In this document: positions 21,844 through 30,154 of the stretch, piece by piece
How the letters are laid out: the number at the start of each line of letters is the position of its first letter
How positions within the stretch are numbered: position 1 is the stretch's first letter
Assembly: GCA_001604565.1 (NCBI GenBank)
Contig: LVBV01000029.1
Location: 28,115 to 92,114 of the forward strand
Direction of reading: 5' to 3'
Length of the DNA: 64,000 nt
Origin: Puniceicoccales bacterium Verruco_01
Lineage (GTDB): Bacteria > Verrucomicrobiota > Verrucomicrobiia > Opitutales > Oceanipulchritudinaceae
The notes under the pieces: generated by a model
What the model saw: only the letters and a program-made list of their open reading frames with translations
The model's database searches: none
What the model was told of the DNA's origin: nothing
Translations under genes and position numbers: made by a program

Positions 21844-22754
21844 GTGGAAAAATCGTGAATGAGAAAATCCGTCAGGGCGTCCAGTGCCGCGAAGTCGCGG
21901 GGCCGGCGCAGACGGACGACCGAGACCTTGCGCGAAAGGGCCGACACGGCGGCGAAATGCGATCCCGAGAGTCCCAGGCCCGCAAGATACTCGAAGCGGT
22001 AGGTTGCCTCTGCCAGGGCCCGGAATTTCTCCATCCCCGCCAGAGGCTCCAGCGAGAACGGTGTTTCCGACTCCGGCGAAAGGAGGTAGATTCTCCCCAC
22101 GGCAAGCGGCTCCCGGTTGAAATTCGCAAGGCGCGGAACGGCGAATTTCTCTCTTCCCGCCACCACACGCGCGAGCCCGTCGGCGGCCCCGCCCGCGTTT
22201 TCCAGCGTGTCGCGCCAGAGCTTCTGCTGCGGGAAGGCGGAAAGGACAAGCGCCTCGCCCGAGGGGCCGGCAGTCACCACCGAAAGATCGTCCTCATGCA
22301 GTCCGTAGCCACGGCGCATCAGGGCGTCCGCCGTTGTCGATTTTCCCGCGCCGGAAGGTCCGGAAAAGAGCGCGCAGCGCCTGCCCACGCGCAGAGCGCT
22401 CGCATGAAGGGGCAGCATCCCCCTCTGGTGCAACAGCGCCCCGAGCGCCGAACAGAGAAGAAAAACCGAAACCTCACTGTCGGTGCGCCCGGGAACTCGT
22501 TCCACGGTGATTGTCTCGCCATTTTCGACCAGATACGCAGCCACATCCCGGATGCGGAAGAGGAAGCGTCCCGGAACAAGCTGGACCGCGCGCCCCTCCC
22601 CTGTCAGGCCATCCAACGCGGCGGGAACCGGGCCGTTCGAAACCGTCACGTCCGCTGTGGCGCACTCCGGAATCTCCTCGATACCGTCGAGAGCGAGCTC
22701 GGAACGGATGACCATGCCGAAGGCGCGGTAGAAACGGACAGGGAGGGATTTCAT
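21828..22754 (-). CDS. HPr-kinase-like protein of the RiPP cluster
   Basis: This 308-residue protein has an N-terminal beta-rich region and a P-loop kinase domain resembling the HprK C-terminal domain. The Walker A motif GPSGAGKST is at residues 132-140, preceded by MLPLHASAL and followed by GLHEDDLSVV, which carries the acidic metal-site residues. The His-Ala-Ser segment before the P-loop is typical of HprK-like kinases in RiPP clusters. Relatives in paeninodin-type pathways phosphorylate the C-terminal Ser of the precursor. The candidate precursor here ends in Ser, so it is the predicted substrate. The start at 22754 avoids a long non-conserved lead. Confidence 0.8.
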   Translation of the reverse strand: MKSLPVRFYRAFGMVIRSELALDGIEEIPECATADVTVSNGPVPAALDGLTGEGRAVQLVPGRFLFRIRDVAAYLVENGETITVERVPGRTDSEVSVFLLCSALGALLHQRGMLPLHASALRVGRRCALFSGPSGAGKSTTADALMRRGYGLHEDDLSVVTAGPSGEALVLSAFPQQKLWRDTLENAGGAADGLARVVAGREKFAVPRLANFNREPLAVGRIYLLSPESETPFSLEPLAGMEKFRALAEATYRFEYLAGLGLSGSHFAAVSALSRKVSVVRLRRPRDFAALDALTDFLIHDFSTWGSE

Positions 22755-22770
22755 GCGGTGGAGAGGAAAA

Positions 22771-24051
22771 TCAGGGAATGGAAACGGATTTCGGCGTCTT
22801 TCGCAAGAAGCCTCCCGCGAGCGTGCGCAAACCCCGGCATAACCACCGCCAGGGACCCGCCGCAAAGTACCGCAGGGCAAGGCGGCAGAAACGGACCGGA
22901 TAACCGAGGTACCGCAAACGCCGCGGCAGATAGGTCACGCGCAGATCCTGGTCGCGCTGGCGGAAAATGGACCTCGCGAGGTATCTTGTCGTGGGGAGAA
23001 CTCCGTCGATAAAGTGAACCTCGTAAGAAAGACGCGAAAGCCTGCGTCCCGGGTCCGCCTCGGTGAACCAGCCGTCCCCATCGAGATGGGAATTGTCCCA
23101 GACATCAAAGAGATAACGGCTCACCCGGCGCGGAAGCCCGGCAAGGCGCACGTTCCCGGAAAGATCGGAAATCGCATCTCCCATCGCCCCTACCGAGGCA
23201 AGCTGCCTTGCACAGCCGTATCCGTTGGCGAGTCTCATGGCCGCCTCACGTTTCTCCGGCCCGACGAGGCGTGACAGGACGCAGACATCCGCGAGCCAGA
23301 AGAGCCGCTTCCAGTAATGGTTGGAACCGTGGAAGGCGAGGTACGCCAGAAGAAATTCGTCGTCGAAGGTGGGTATCCGGCAGCCGAAGAGGTCCACCTC
23401 CACGCGGTGGCGCTCCAGAATTTCCGGAGAGGCGAGGAACACGGAACTGTCCTCCTGCAGACGCTTATGGATTTCGACAAGCACGCGGTCGCCGGGATGC
23501 ACGTATTGCACTTCCTTGTGCCGCGCGAAAAAGCTGGTCAGACTGTCGTCGGCGAGTCTCCGATCCGCCCATTCGTAGCCGAGCCCTCTCATCAGCTCGT
23601 CCGTCCTGCCGATGTCCGGTTCGCGAACGATGAGGTCGATATCGCGCGAAAACCGCGTGTCCAGATTCCCGTAGAGCCTCTGCGCGAGGATCGGGCCCTT
23701 GAAGAAAGTGACATCCTGCCCGCTTTCCAGAAAGGCGTTCTGCATCTGGACCAGACGCCGGGCTGCAACCATATTCTGGAGGCATTTCGCACGGTATCTC
23801 TTCTCGATCTTTTCAGCGAATTCGCAGGGGAATTCCCCGCGATGCTCCCGCACGTGTTTCGCCGCCGGTCCCCAGAAGCGGTGGTTTTCGACGAGCCGCA
23901 TCGCCCGGCTCCAGTCGTAACCCTCCGTACGGAGAACATACCCCTCCGGCAGCGGCCTGCCGACCAGTTGTGCGAAAAGGACGCGGACGAATTCGAATTC
24001 CGGAAAAGGAGCCCGCCATTCAAAACAATCGTGACTGCACTTCTGAATCAT
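22771..24051 (-). CDS. nucleotidyltransferase family protein (NTP_transf_5-like), first gene of the modification operon
   Basis: This 426-residue protein contains the block FFKGPILAQRLYGNLDTRFS followed by RDIDLIV, with Asp137 and Asp139 as the expected metal-binding pair and Lys118-Gly119 before them. This is the pattern of the uncharacterised NTP_transf_5 nucleotidyltransferases that recur in lasso and related RiPP clusters. The C-terminal half is helical and of unknown role. The gene begins the leftward operon: NTase, kinase, B2, B1, cyclase. It may transfer a nucleotide to the phosphorylated peptide or to another cluster component; no direct evidence decides this. Confidence 0.75.
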   Translation of the reverse strand: MIQKCSHDCFEWRAPFPEFEFVRVLFAQLVGRPLPEGYVLRTEGYDWSRAMRLVENHRFWGPAAKHVREHRGEFPCEFAEKIEKRYRAKCLQNMVAARRLVQMQNAFLESGQDVTFFKGPILAQRLYGNLDTRFSRDIDLIVREPDIGRTDELMRGLGYEWADRRLADDSLTSFFARHKEVQYVHPGDRVLVEIHKRLQEDSSVFLASPEILERHRVEVDLFGCRIPTFDDEFLLAYLAFHGSNHYWKRLFWLADVCVLSRLVGPEKREAAMRLANGYGCARQLASVGAMGDAISDLSGNVRLAGLPRRVSRYLFDVWDNSHLDGDGWFTEADPGRRLSRLSYEVHFIDGVLPTTRYLARSIFRQRDQDLRVTYLPRRLRYLGYPVRFCRLALRYFAAGPWRWLCRGLRTLAGGFLRKTPKSVSIP

Positions 24052-24099
24052 CCGCTGAATGCCAAGTGGCCGCCTTTGAAAGAGAAAATATTGCTAGTC

Positions 24100-24123
24100 T
24101 ATCGTAAGCCTAGGCAATAGATA
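24100..24123. promoter_or_regulatory. interrupted 24-bp palindrome between the divergent RiPP operons
   Basis: Arms TATC (24100-24103) and GATA (24120-24123) flank a perfect GCCTAGGC core (24108-24115), with four-base spacers on both sides. The site is in the 93-base gap between the nucleotidyltransferase (minus) and exporter (plus) starts, the only place from which both could be controlled. Symmetry and position suggest an operator for a dimeric regulator. No regulator gene is in the cluster, so it would be encoded elsewhere. Confidence 0.45.
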
Positions 24124-24144
24124 AATTCCTGCGCTCGAAAGATT

Positions 24145-25890
24145 ATGCCGGTTCCGCAACATATCAGTCAACTGGCCGCCTTCTCCGGCTTCTACCTGCG
24201 CCATGCGGGGCGGCGCTTTTATGTTCTGACCCTGCTAGAGCTGGCGAACAACTCGCTTCAGGGGCTGGGGCTCGTTTTCATCCTGCCGCTTTTGACGCTC
24301 GCGGGGTATCTGGAGGGCGGCTCCTTCGGCGGGGTTGCGGCTTGGATCCTGCGGGGGCTTTCCCGGGTGTGTCCGCACGTGACCCTGTGGGGGATCCTCG
24401 CCTTTTTCGTGATTCTCAACGCGGCGGTGGCGCTCTCCACCTACTTTCAGACCCTCGGGACGACGGCGCTCCAGCAGAGCTTCCTGCAAAGGGTGCGCTC
24501 GGACCTGTACGCGCGCATCCTGCGGACGGAATGGAAGTTCCTTTCCTCGCAGCGTCAGGGAGCGATGGCCTACAACGCCACGACAGACATCCAGCAGGTG
24601 TACCTCGCGGGAGTGCAACTCTTGAATGTCGCGCGCGAGGGGCTTTCCGTGGCCGTGGGCGTGGCGGTGTGCGCACTGCTTTCGCCAAGGCTCACGATCC
24701 TTGCCTCGGTGACGGGGCTGCTCTTTGTCGGTGTGCAGCTTGCCTTCACGCGGCGCACCTACCGGAACGCGGCGGAAAACCGCGAGGCATACCGCATCCT
24801 GTTCGGTGCGATCGTGGAGGGCCTCGCCTCGCTCAAGCTCATCAAGGGCCATGCGGTGGAGGAGAGGGCCGCCGCCGCCTTTGACCGCACCTCGGGCGAA
24901 TACTCCGCCCGGATCGTGGAGCGGCAAAAGCTCGTCAGCCTGCAAAACCTTTTCCAGACGCTTCTCCTCACCTTCCTCATCGCAGCGTACACGTTTTTCG
25001 CCTTCCGCTACCTCGATGTCGGCGGGGCGCTCTTCGCGCTCTTTGTGGTGGTGCTTTTGCGGATCACGACTTCCGTGAAACTCCTTCTCTCGCAGGGGGA
25101 CATCCTCCTCAAGACCCTTCCCTCCTTCTACGCCTACCGCGCGCAGCTTGCGGAGCTGGAGGCGCAGGCGGAATACACGTGCGGGGCCGCCGCGCCGCAG
25201 AAGGTGCCGCTGCGGGAGGCCCTCGCCTTCTCGGGGGTCAGTTTCTCCTATTCGGGCCGGGCGGAGGGCGCCGCCGTGCACGATGTGAGCTTTTCCGTCC
25301 GCGCGCACAAAACCACGGCGCTCACCGGGACCTCCGGCGCGGGCAAGACCACGGTCGTGGACTTGGCCCTCGGCCTGCTGGTCCCGGATTCCGGGACCGT
25401 GACGCTGGACGGGGTGCCACTTGAGGGGGACCTGCGCCGCCGCTGGAGGGCGAGCCTCGCCTACGTGCCGCAGGACCCCTTCCTGTACCACGATTCCATC
25501 CGCCGAAACCTCCTCGAATTCGCCCCGGGCGCCACGGAGGAGGCGATGTGGGAGGCCCTTGCCGCCGCGCAGGCCGAAGGGTTCGTCCGCCGCCTGCCGC
25601 AGGGCCTGGATACGGTGGTGGGCGACCGCGGCAACAACCTCTCCGGCGGCGAGCGCCAAAGAATCGCCCTCGCCCGTGCCTTGCTCTTAAAGACCGAGGT
25701 CCTCATCCTCGACGAAGCGACCAGCGCCCTCGACGCCGAAACCGAGCGCGCGATCCAGTCCGCCCTCGAATCCCTTCAAGGGAAAATGACGATCCTCGTC
25801 ATCGCCCACCGCCCAAGCACGATCGAAAAGGCCGACGTGACGATCCGGATGGAGGAGGGACAAGTGGCGGAAGTGACGGAGCGGAGATAA
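24145..25890 (+). CDS. ABC exporter, fused membrane and ATPase domains
   Basis: This 581-residue type I ABC exporter half-transporter has six predicted membrane helices in residues 1 to about 310. The ATPase domain has Walker A GTSGAGKTT (about 394-402), signature LSGGERQRIALARALL and Walker B LILDEATSALD, followed by the H-loop AHRPST. There is no N-terminal C39 peptidase domain, consistent with leader removal by the separate B2 protein. It would act as a homodimer. It is divergent from the modification operon and shares the intergenic palindrome. The role in exporting the mature peptide, and so in self-protection, is inferred from context. Confidence 0.88.
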   Translation: MPVPQHISQLAAFSGFYLRHAGRRFYVLTLLELANNSLQGLGLVFILPLLTLAGYLEGGSFGGVAAWILRGLSRVCPHVTLWGILAFFVILNAAVALSTYFQTLGTTALQQSFLQRVRSDLYARILRTEWKFLSSQRQGAMAYNATTDIQQVYLAGVQLLNVAREGLSVAVGVAVCALLSPRLTILASVTGLLFVGVQLAFTRRTYRNAAENREAYRILFGAIVEGLASLKLIKGHAVEERAAAAFDRTSGEYSARIVERQKLVSLQNLFQTLLLTFLIAAYTFFAFRYLDVGGALFALFVVVLLRITTSVKLLLSQGDILLKTLPSFYAYRAQLAELEAQAEYTCGAAAPQKVPLREALAFSGVSFSYSGRAEGAAVHDVSFSVRAHKTTALTGTSGAGKTTVVDLALGLLVPDSGTVTLDGVPLEGDLRRRWRASLAYVPQDPFLYHDSIRRNLLEFAPGATEEAMWEALAAAQAEGFVRRLPQGLDTVVGDRGNNLSGGERQRIALARALLLKTEVLILDEATSALDAETERAIQSALESLQGKMTILVIAHRPSTIEKADVTIRMEEGQVAEVTERR

Positions 25891-25909
25891 AACCGTCCGA
25901 CCACGAGCC

Positions 25910-26293
25910 TCACGCCTTTTCGATCGCCGTCCGGAGGCGTTCGGTGAGCGCCTGTTTTCCCACCGACCCGTCCGCCACCGCAAGAACCAGATCGGCCAAT
26001 TCGTCGGCGGAAAGGGTCAAATCACACCCGTTGGCCCGCAAAAAAACATACGCTGCCATCGCCGCGACGCGCTTGTTGCCGTCGAGGAACGGATGGTTCT
26101 GGGAGATGTGGAAAAGATAGGCCGCCGCCGCGCTCGGTGCGTCGGGATGCAGTAGTTCGCCCGCATACGTCGCCTCCGGCATGGCGAGCGCGGCGTCCAG
26201 CATTCCCGTGTCGCGAATCCCGGACGTTCCGCCGTGCGCCGCGAGCACCGCCTCGTGAATCGCAAGAACCTGATCGCGAGTGAGGTAGCGCAT
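25910..26293 (-). CDS. doc: Doc-type Fic-family toxin
   Basis: This 127-residue protein has the Fic/Doc core motif HPFLDGNKR (H-x-F-x-x-G-N-K-R) and an opening MRYLTRDQVLAIHEAVLAAHGG typical of death-on-curing proteins. Doc phosphorylates elongation factor Tu and stops translation. It lies three bases after a gene for an AbrB-type DNA-binding protein, the expected antitoxin. Classical Doc is paired with Phd, so this is a mixed pair. It ends 19 bases from the converging exporter gene. Confidence 0.88.
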   Translation of the reverse strand: MRYLTRDQVLAIHEAVLAAHGGTSGIRDTGMLDAALAMPEATYAGELLHPDAPSAAAAYLFHISQNHPFLDGNKRVAAMAAYVFLRANGCDLTLSADELADLVLAVADGSVGKQALTERLRTAIEKA

Positions 26294-26296
26294 GAC

Positions 26297-26521
26297 CTAG
26301 GCGAGGCGCTTCAGGGTCTTTTCGTAGCGGGTCATGCCCTCGCCGAGGGCACTGCGGAAGGTCTCCTCGTCAATCCGGTCGTCCACCGGCGTCAGCACAA
26401 GGTTCCGCCCGTCCAGATGCAGCGACAACCGGCTCCCCTCCCGAATCCCCATCTGCTCCATCAAAGCGCGATCCAAAGTCACGCTGTGCGAGTTGCCGAT
26501 CTTTTTGAGCGTTTTTATCAT
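26297..26521 (-). CDS. SpoVT/AbrB-type antitoxin
   Basis: This 74-residue protein has an N-terminal swapped-hairpin AbrB domain (IKTLKKIGNSHSVTLDRALM, then GIREGSRLSLHLDGRNLVLTPV) and an acidic-to-basic C-terminal helix (IDEETFRSALGEGMTRYEKTLKRLA). The C-terminal part is likely to fold on binding the toxin. It is the promoter-proximal gene of the pair and probably represses its own promoter through the palindrome directly before its start codon. Confidence 0.85.
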   Translation of the reverse strand: MIKTLKKIGNSHSVTLDRALMEQMGIREGSRLSLHLDGRNLVLTPVDDRIDEETFRSALGEGMTRYEKTLKRLA

Positions 26522-26542
26522 GGTATATACATTGTATAAACC
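26522..26542. promoter_or_regulatory. operator-like palindrome of the toxin-antitoxin pair
   Basis: GGTATATAC and GTATAAACC flank a central ATT, giving nine-of-ten-type symmetry around 26532. It directly abuts the antitoxin ATG and is AT-rich in a GC-rich background. Its position fits autoregulation by the AbrB-type protein. The promoter hexamers themselves could not be fixed. Confidence 0.5.
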
Positions 26543-26579
26543 GATTCACTCTGCAAGAAGAATGTAGAGAACCCGTGAT

Positions 26580-26611
26580 TTGACACCCCCTCCGGTCATT
26601 CCGCATACTTT
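26580..26611 (+). promoter_or_regulatory. candidate promoter of cysS
   Basis: TTGACA at 26580-26585 and TACTTT at 26606-26611 are separated by 20 bases. The ATG follows only 11 bases after the second hexamer, implying a very short or absent leader. The same spacing recurs before two STAS genes in this window. Confidence 0.4.
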
Positions 26612-26622
26612 CCCTTTCCACC

Positions 26623-28074
26623 ATGCGCCTTTACGACACTTTGACCCGGTCGGTTCTTCCTCTGTTTGCCTCGGACGGCAAACGCCTGCGCTTTTATGCC
26701 TGCGGGCCCACGGTTTACGGACCGGCGCACATCGGGAACTTCCGCACCTTCTCGCTCGTGGACGTGCTGCGCCGGACTAGCGAAGTGGCGGGCCTGAATC
26801 CCTTCTACGTCCGCAACATCACAGACGTGGATGACAAGACGATCAAGGGCTCGGCCAAGGACGGCGTGCCGCTCACCGCATTCACGGAAAAGTGGACGAA
26901 GAAGTTCCACGAGGATTGCGCGCGCCTGAACCTGATCGCCCCGGACGTGGAGCCGCGTGCGACGACCCACATTGCCGAGCAGGTGGCGATTGTCGAAAAG
27001 CTCCTCGCGAAGGGCTACGCGTATGTGGGCGGCGACGGCTCGGTGTATTACAAGGTCGCGGCCTTCAAGGACTACGGGAAGCTGTCGCACTTCCACCCCG
27101 AGGAACTGGTCACGCAGGAGACAAACAGCGCGGGCAAGGCGAACGCGGCGGACGAATACGACCGGGACCACGTGGCGGACTTCGCCCTGTGGAAGGCGGC
27201 CAAGGACGAGGACGGCCAGGTGCGCTGGGAAGGCCCGAAGGACCCCGCGAGCGGCACGCCGATTATTGGCCGCCCCGGCTGGCACCTGGAGTGCAGCGCC
27301 ATGAGCGCGAAATATCTCGGCGAATCCTTTGACCTGCACGCGGGCGGCGAGGACCTCTGCTTCCCCCATCACGAGAACGAGATCGCGCAGAGCGAGGCCG
27401 CGAACGGCGTCCCCTTCGCGCGGCACTGGATGCACTGCGTCCACCTGCTCGCCGAGGGAAAGAAGATGAGCAAGAGCCTCGGCAATTTCTACACTCTCGC
27501 CGACCTCTTGGAAAAGGGCTTCGACGCCCGGGCCGTCAAGTACCTCCTCGTCTCCGTCCACTACCGCGCGCAGTTAAACTTCACCCTCGATAGCGTGAAG
27601 GGGGCGGAAAGCGCGATGCGGCGCCTCGACAAGGCGGTGAACGCCCTTTGCGCAAAGGCCGGCGTGGACCGCGCCGCCTTCGAGGGCGACGCCCTGCCCC
27701 GCGCCTCGGCGGAAGAAGTCGCCAAGACCTCCTTCGCGCCCGCCCTCGACTCTCTTTTCGATGACCTCAACACCGCCGCCGCCCTCGGGGCGATGTGGGA
27801 GGCGCTGAAAAACGAAAAGTCCGCCGCCGACGCGAAGGCGGAGCTCGCCGCCCTCAAGACGATCCTCTACGCCCTCGGCATCCAGCCGATCCCGGCAAAG
27901 GACGAGGCGCCCGCTTCCGACATCCCGGAGGAAGTAAAAGCCCTCGCCGAGGCCCGCTGGGAGGCCAAGAAAGCGAAGGACTGGGCAAAAGCCGACACCC
28001 TGCGCAAGGAGCTGACCGCCAAGGGCTGGACGATCCTCGACCGCAAGGACGGCTTCGACCTCAAGAAAAACTAA
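26623..28074 (+). CDS. cysS: cysteine--tRNA ligase
   Basis: This 483-residue class I aminoacyl-tRNA synthetase has the HIGH-type motif in [20 protein letters not shown] and the KMSKS loop in [10 protein letters not shown]. The zinc-ligand pattern expected for CysRS is visible: a Cys in YACGPTVY, a second in WHLECSAMS, and a His and Glu in FPHHENE. The C-terminal tail [24 protein letters not shown] is the tRNA anticodon-binding region. It attaches cysteine to tRNA-Cys in the cytoplasm. It converges with the sialate O-acetylesterase gene, 39 bases apart. Confidence 0.97.
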   Translation: MRLYDTLTRSVLPLFASDGKRLRFYACGPTVYGPAHIGNFRTFSLVDVLRRTSEVAGLNPFYVRNITDVDDKTIKGSAKDGVPLTAFTEKWTKKFHEDCARLNLIAPDVEPRATTHIAEQVAIVEKLLAKGYAYVGGDGSVYYKVAAFKDYGKLSHFHPEELVTQETNSAGKANAADEYDRDHVADFALWKAAKDEDGQVRWEGPKDPASGTPIIGRPGWHLECSAMSAKYLGESFDLHAGGEDLCFPHHENEIAQSEAANGVPFARHWMHCVHLLAEGKKMSKSLGNFYTLADLLEKGFDARAVKYLLVSVHYRAQLNFTLDSVKGAESAMRRLDKAVNALCAKAGVDRAAFEGDALPRASAEEVAKTSFAPALDSLFDDLNTAAALGAMWEALKNEKSAADAKAELAALKTILYALGIQPIPAKDEAPASDIPEEVKALAEARWEAKKAKDWAKADTLRKELTAKGWTILDRKDGFDLKKN

Positions 28075-28113
28075 ACGGCGCTTCCGCAGGGTCAGCCCGA
28101 AACACCGCGCGCC

Positions 28114-30045
28114 CTACTCTCCCGCCTTCGCGGAAATCTCGAAGGGAGAGGCGGGCAGGCCGCTCGTGTTGGTGAGGTTGGACCCCGCCGGATTGTTCGC
28201 CCATGCGTAGCGGACGGAAACCGGCTGCGGCACGGCGGGGCTCCAGACGACGACCGTGTCGCCAACGATCACCGCATGCGCCTCGTGGTACACCCCGTCC
28301 GCACCTGCGATCGTGAATTGCCGCAGCTCCCCGCCGCCGATCGCAACGAGGCCGCCCGCGATTTCCGTGAAGGAAAGGACGGCCTTCGCCCCCTCCACCC
28401 TCATGCCGGAAACGAGCGGACCGGAAGAGGCCAGCTTCGATTCCCCATAGGCAAGGCGCCGGGCCGCAAGCGCCATGCGGTGGCCCACGTCCGCCTTGTT
28501 CTCCGGATGGATATCGTTCCAGTCGCCTAGATCGATGCCGACGACAAGGGCCACGCCGGGAATGGAAAGAGAGCGGCGCTGCACGTCGCGGAATTTCGCC
28601 CAGCCTCCGTCCGCGACGCCGGTCGTCGGCTCCATGAAATTGGGAAGCTGCATCATGACGACGGGTGTCTCTGCCCCGAACTGGCCGCGGTACTGGGCAA
28701 CGAGGGCCTTGAAATATGCCCCGTAGCGGTCGCCGTCGCCGGAGTTGGACTCGCCCTGATACCAGAGGACTCCCGCGATCGGAAAGCCGCCGAGCGGGGC
28801 GACCATCGCGTTGAAAAGGCCCGTCGGCTTCCACTGGATGAAGGTCTGGCCGGGACGATTCCCCATCGTGACACCCGCATGGAACTTCCAGCAGCCCGCG
28901 AGCGGGATTGTCCCAGCCTCCGACACGATCTCGTAGGGCTTCTCCGCAACGATCTCGCCATTGCCGGAATCGACAAGGACGCGCACGGCCACCGTGTTCG
29001 CGCCCTCGTGCAGGAGCCCCGCGGGAATCTCGTAACGGCGCTGAGGATACTGGAAGGGAACGCCGCCCACCCTGACGCCGTTCACAAAGGCCACGTCCGC
29101 ATCGACGATGCGCCCGAGGTTGAGCCGCGCCGGTTTCCCCGCCATCGGAACCGGAACGGTGAAAGTCCTTCGCAGCCACACGCTGCCACTTCCCGCAAAG
29201 CCGACGTCCGCAAACCGCACCGGCACCGGGACAAGCGCCCAGTCGGAATCGTCAAAGTTTTCCGCCGACCACGGGGCCGCCGGATCGAGGCCGGGATCCG
29301 CCGAGTCGAGGGCCTCGTCCCAGCTTCTTTGCGCGGCGCCCTCGGTATCCGTCGTCGCCTTCACGAGGTCCGCATCCTTCCAGCGCAGGCCCTCGGCAAG
29401 GTCCGCCGGGAAGGTTTCCAGCGCCTTCTCGCCAAGGAAGGACTGGATAGTGCATCCGCCCAAGGTTGCATCCACGACACCCACCGGCACGCCCAGCTTC
29501 TCCCGCAGCTCCCGCGCAAAGAAATAGGCCACCCCCGAAAAGCCGAGGACACTCTTCGGGTTCGCGCTCGACCATGTCGCCGCGCCGAGGTCGTCTCGCG
29601 GTCCGTCGAAGTTCCACGCGGGAACAATTTTGAATGTGCGTAACTGTGAATCGGTGCAACCGGCGACGATGTCCGCGTAGCGGTCCTTGAGAACGTACAT
29701 GGGGAGCTCCATGTTGCTCTGCCCAGAGGCGAGCCACACCTCGCCGACGAGGACGTCCCGCACGACCACCGTATTGTTGCCCTTCACGGTGAGGACCCAC
29801 GGCCCGCCCGCCTCCAGCGCCGGGAGCGTCACCTTCCAGCGCCCGTCGGCGCCGGCAACCGTCTGCGCGCTCTTTCCGGCGAGGTCCACCGCCACCTTCT
29901 CGCCCGCGTCCGCCCTGCCCCACACCGGGATCTCTCGACCGCGCTGGAGGACCGCGCCGTCCGAAAACACGGCGGGCAGCTTCACATCGGCAAAAAGGGA
30001 AAGTGGAACAAAGAAGAGGGCCAGAGAAAGGTGCAGTCGCTTCAT
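28114..30045 (-). CDS. sialate O-acetylesterase (SGNH-type), secreted
   Basis: This 643-residue protein has a signal peptide (LHLSLALFFVPLSLFADV) and the family's interrupted SGNH hydrolase domain. The nucleophile block is WLASGQSNMELPMY, the glycan-binding insertion carries a WYQGESNSGDGDRYG block, and DWNDIHPENK holds the Asp and His of the triad. A beta-sandwich insert (about residues 220-360) resembles a jelly-roll domain. The enzyme removes O-acetyl groups from sialic acid or other acetylated glycans. A heparinase-like lyase at 13.9 kb points to a glycan-feeding lifestyle. Confidence 0.88.
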   Translation of the reverse strand: MKRLHLSLALFFVPLSLFADVKLPAVFSDGAVLQRGREIPVWGRADAGEKVAVDLAGKSAQTVAGADGRWKVTLPALEAGGPWVLTVKGNNTVVVRDVLVGEVWLASGQSNMELPMYVLKDRYADIVAGCTDSQLRTFKIVPAWNFDGPRDDLGAATWSSANPKSVLGFSGVAYFFARELREKLGVPVGVVDATLGGCTIQSFLGEKALETFPADLAEGLRWKDADLVKATTDTEGAAQRSWDEALDSADPGLDPAAPWSAENFDDSDWALVPVPVRFADVGFAGSGSVWLRRTFTVPVPMAGKPARLNLGRIVDADVAFVNGVRVGGVPFQYPQRRYEIPAGLLHEGANTVAVRVLVDSGNGEIVAEKPYEIVSEAGTIPLAGCWKFHAGVTMGNRPGQTFIQWKPTGLFNAMVAPLGGFPIAGVLWYQGESNSGDGDRYGAYFKALVAQYRGQFGAETPVVMMQLPNFMEPTTGVADGGWAKFRDVQRRSLSIPGVALVVGIDLGDWNDIHPENKADVGHRMALAARRLAYGESKLASSGPLVSGMRVEGAKAVLSFTEIAGGLVAIGGGELRQFTIAGADGVYHEAHAVIVGDTVVVWSPAVPQPVSVRYAWANNPAGSNLTNTSGLPASPFEISAKAGE

Positions 30046-30154
30046 GCCTCCATCATGGGGCAGGCACCACCTCCCGGCAACGTGGCGAAGGTGCTAATAA
30101 TTGAAGGCGCCGCCGCCTTGACGGACGCGCAAGGGACGGACAACATGCACATTT

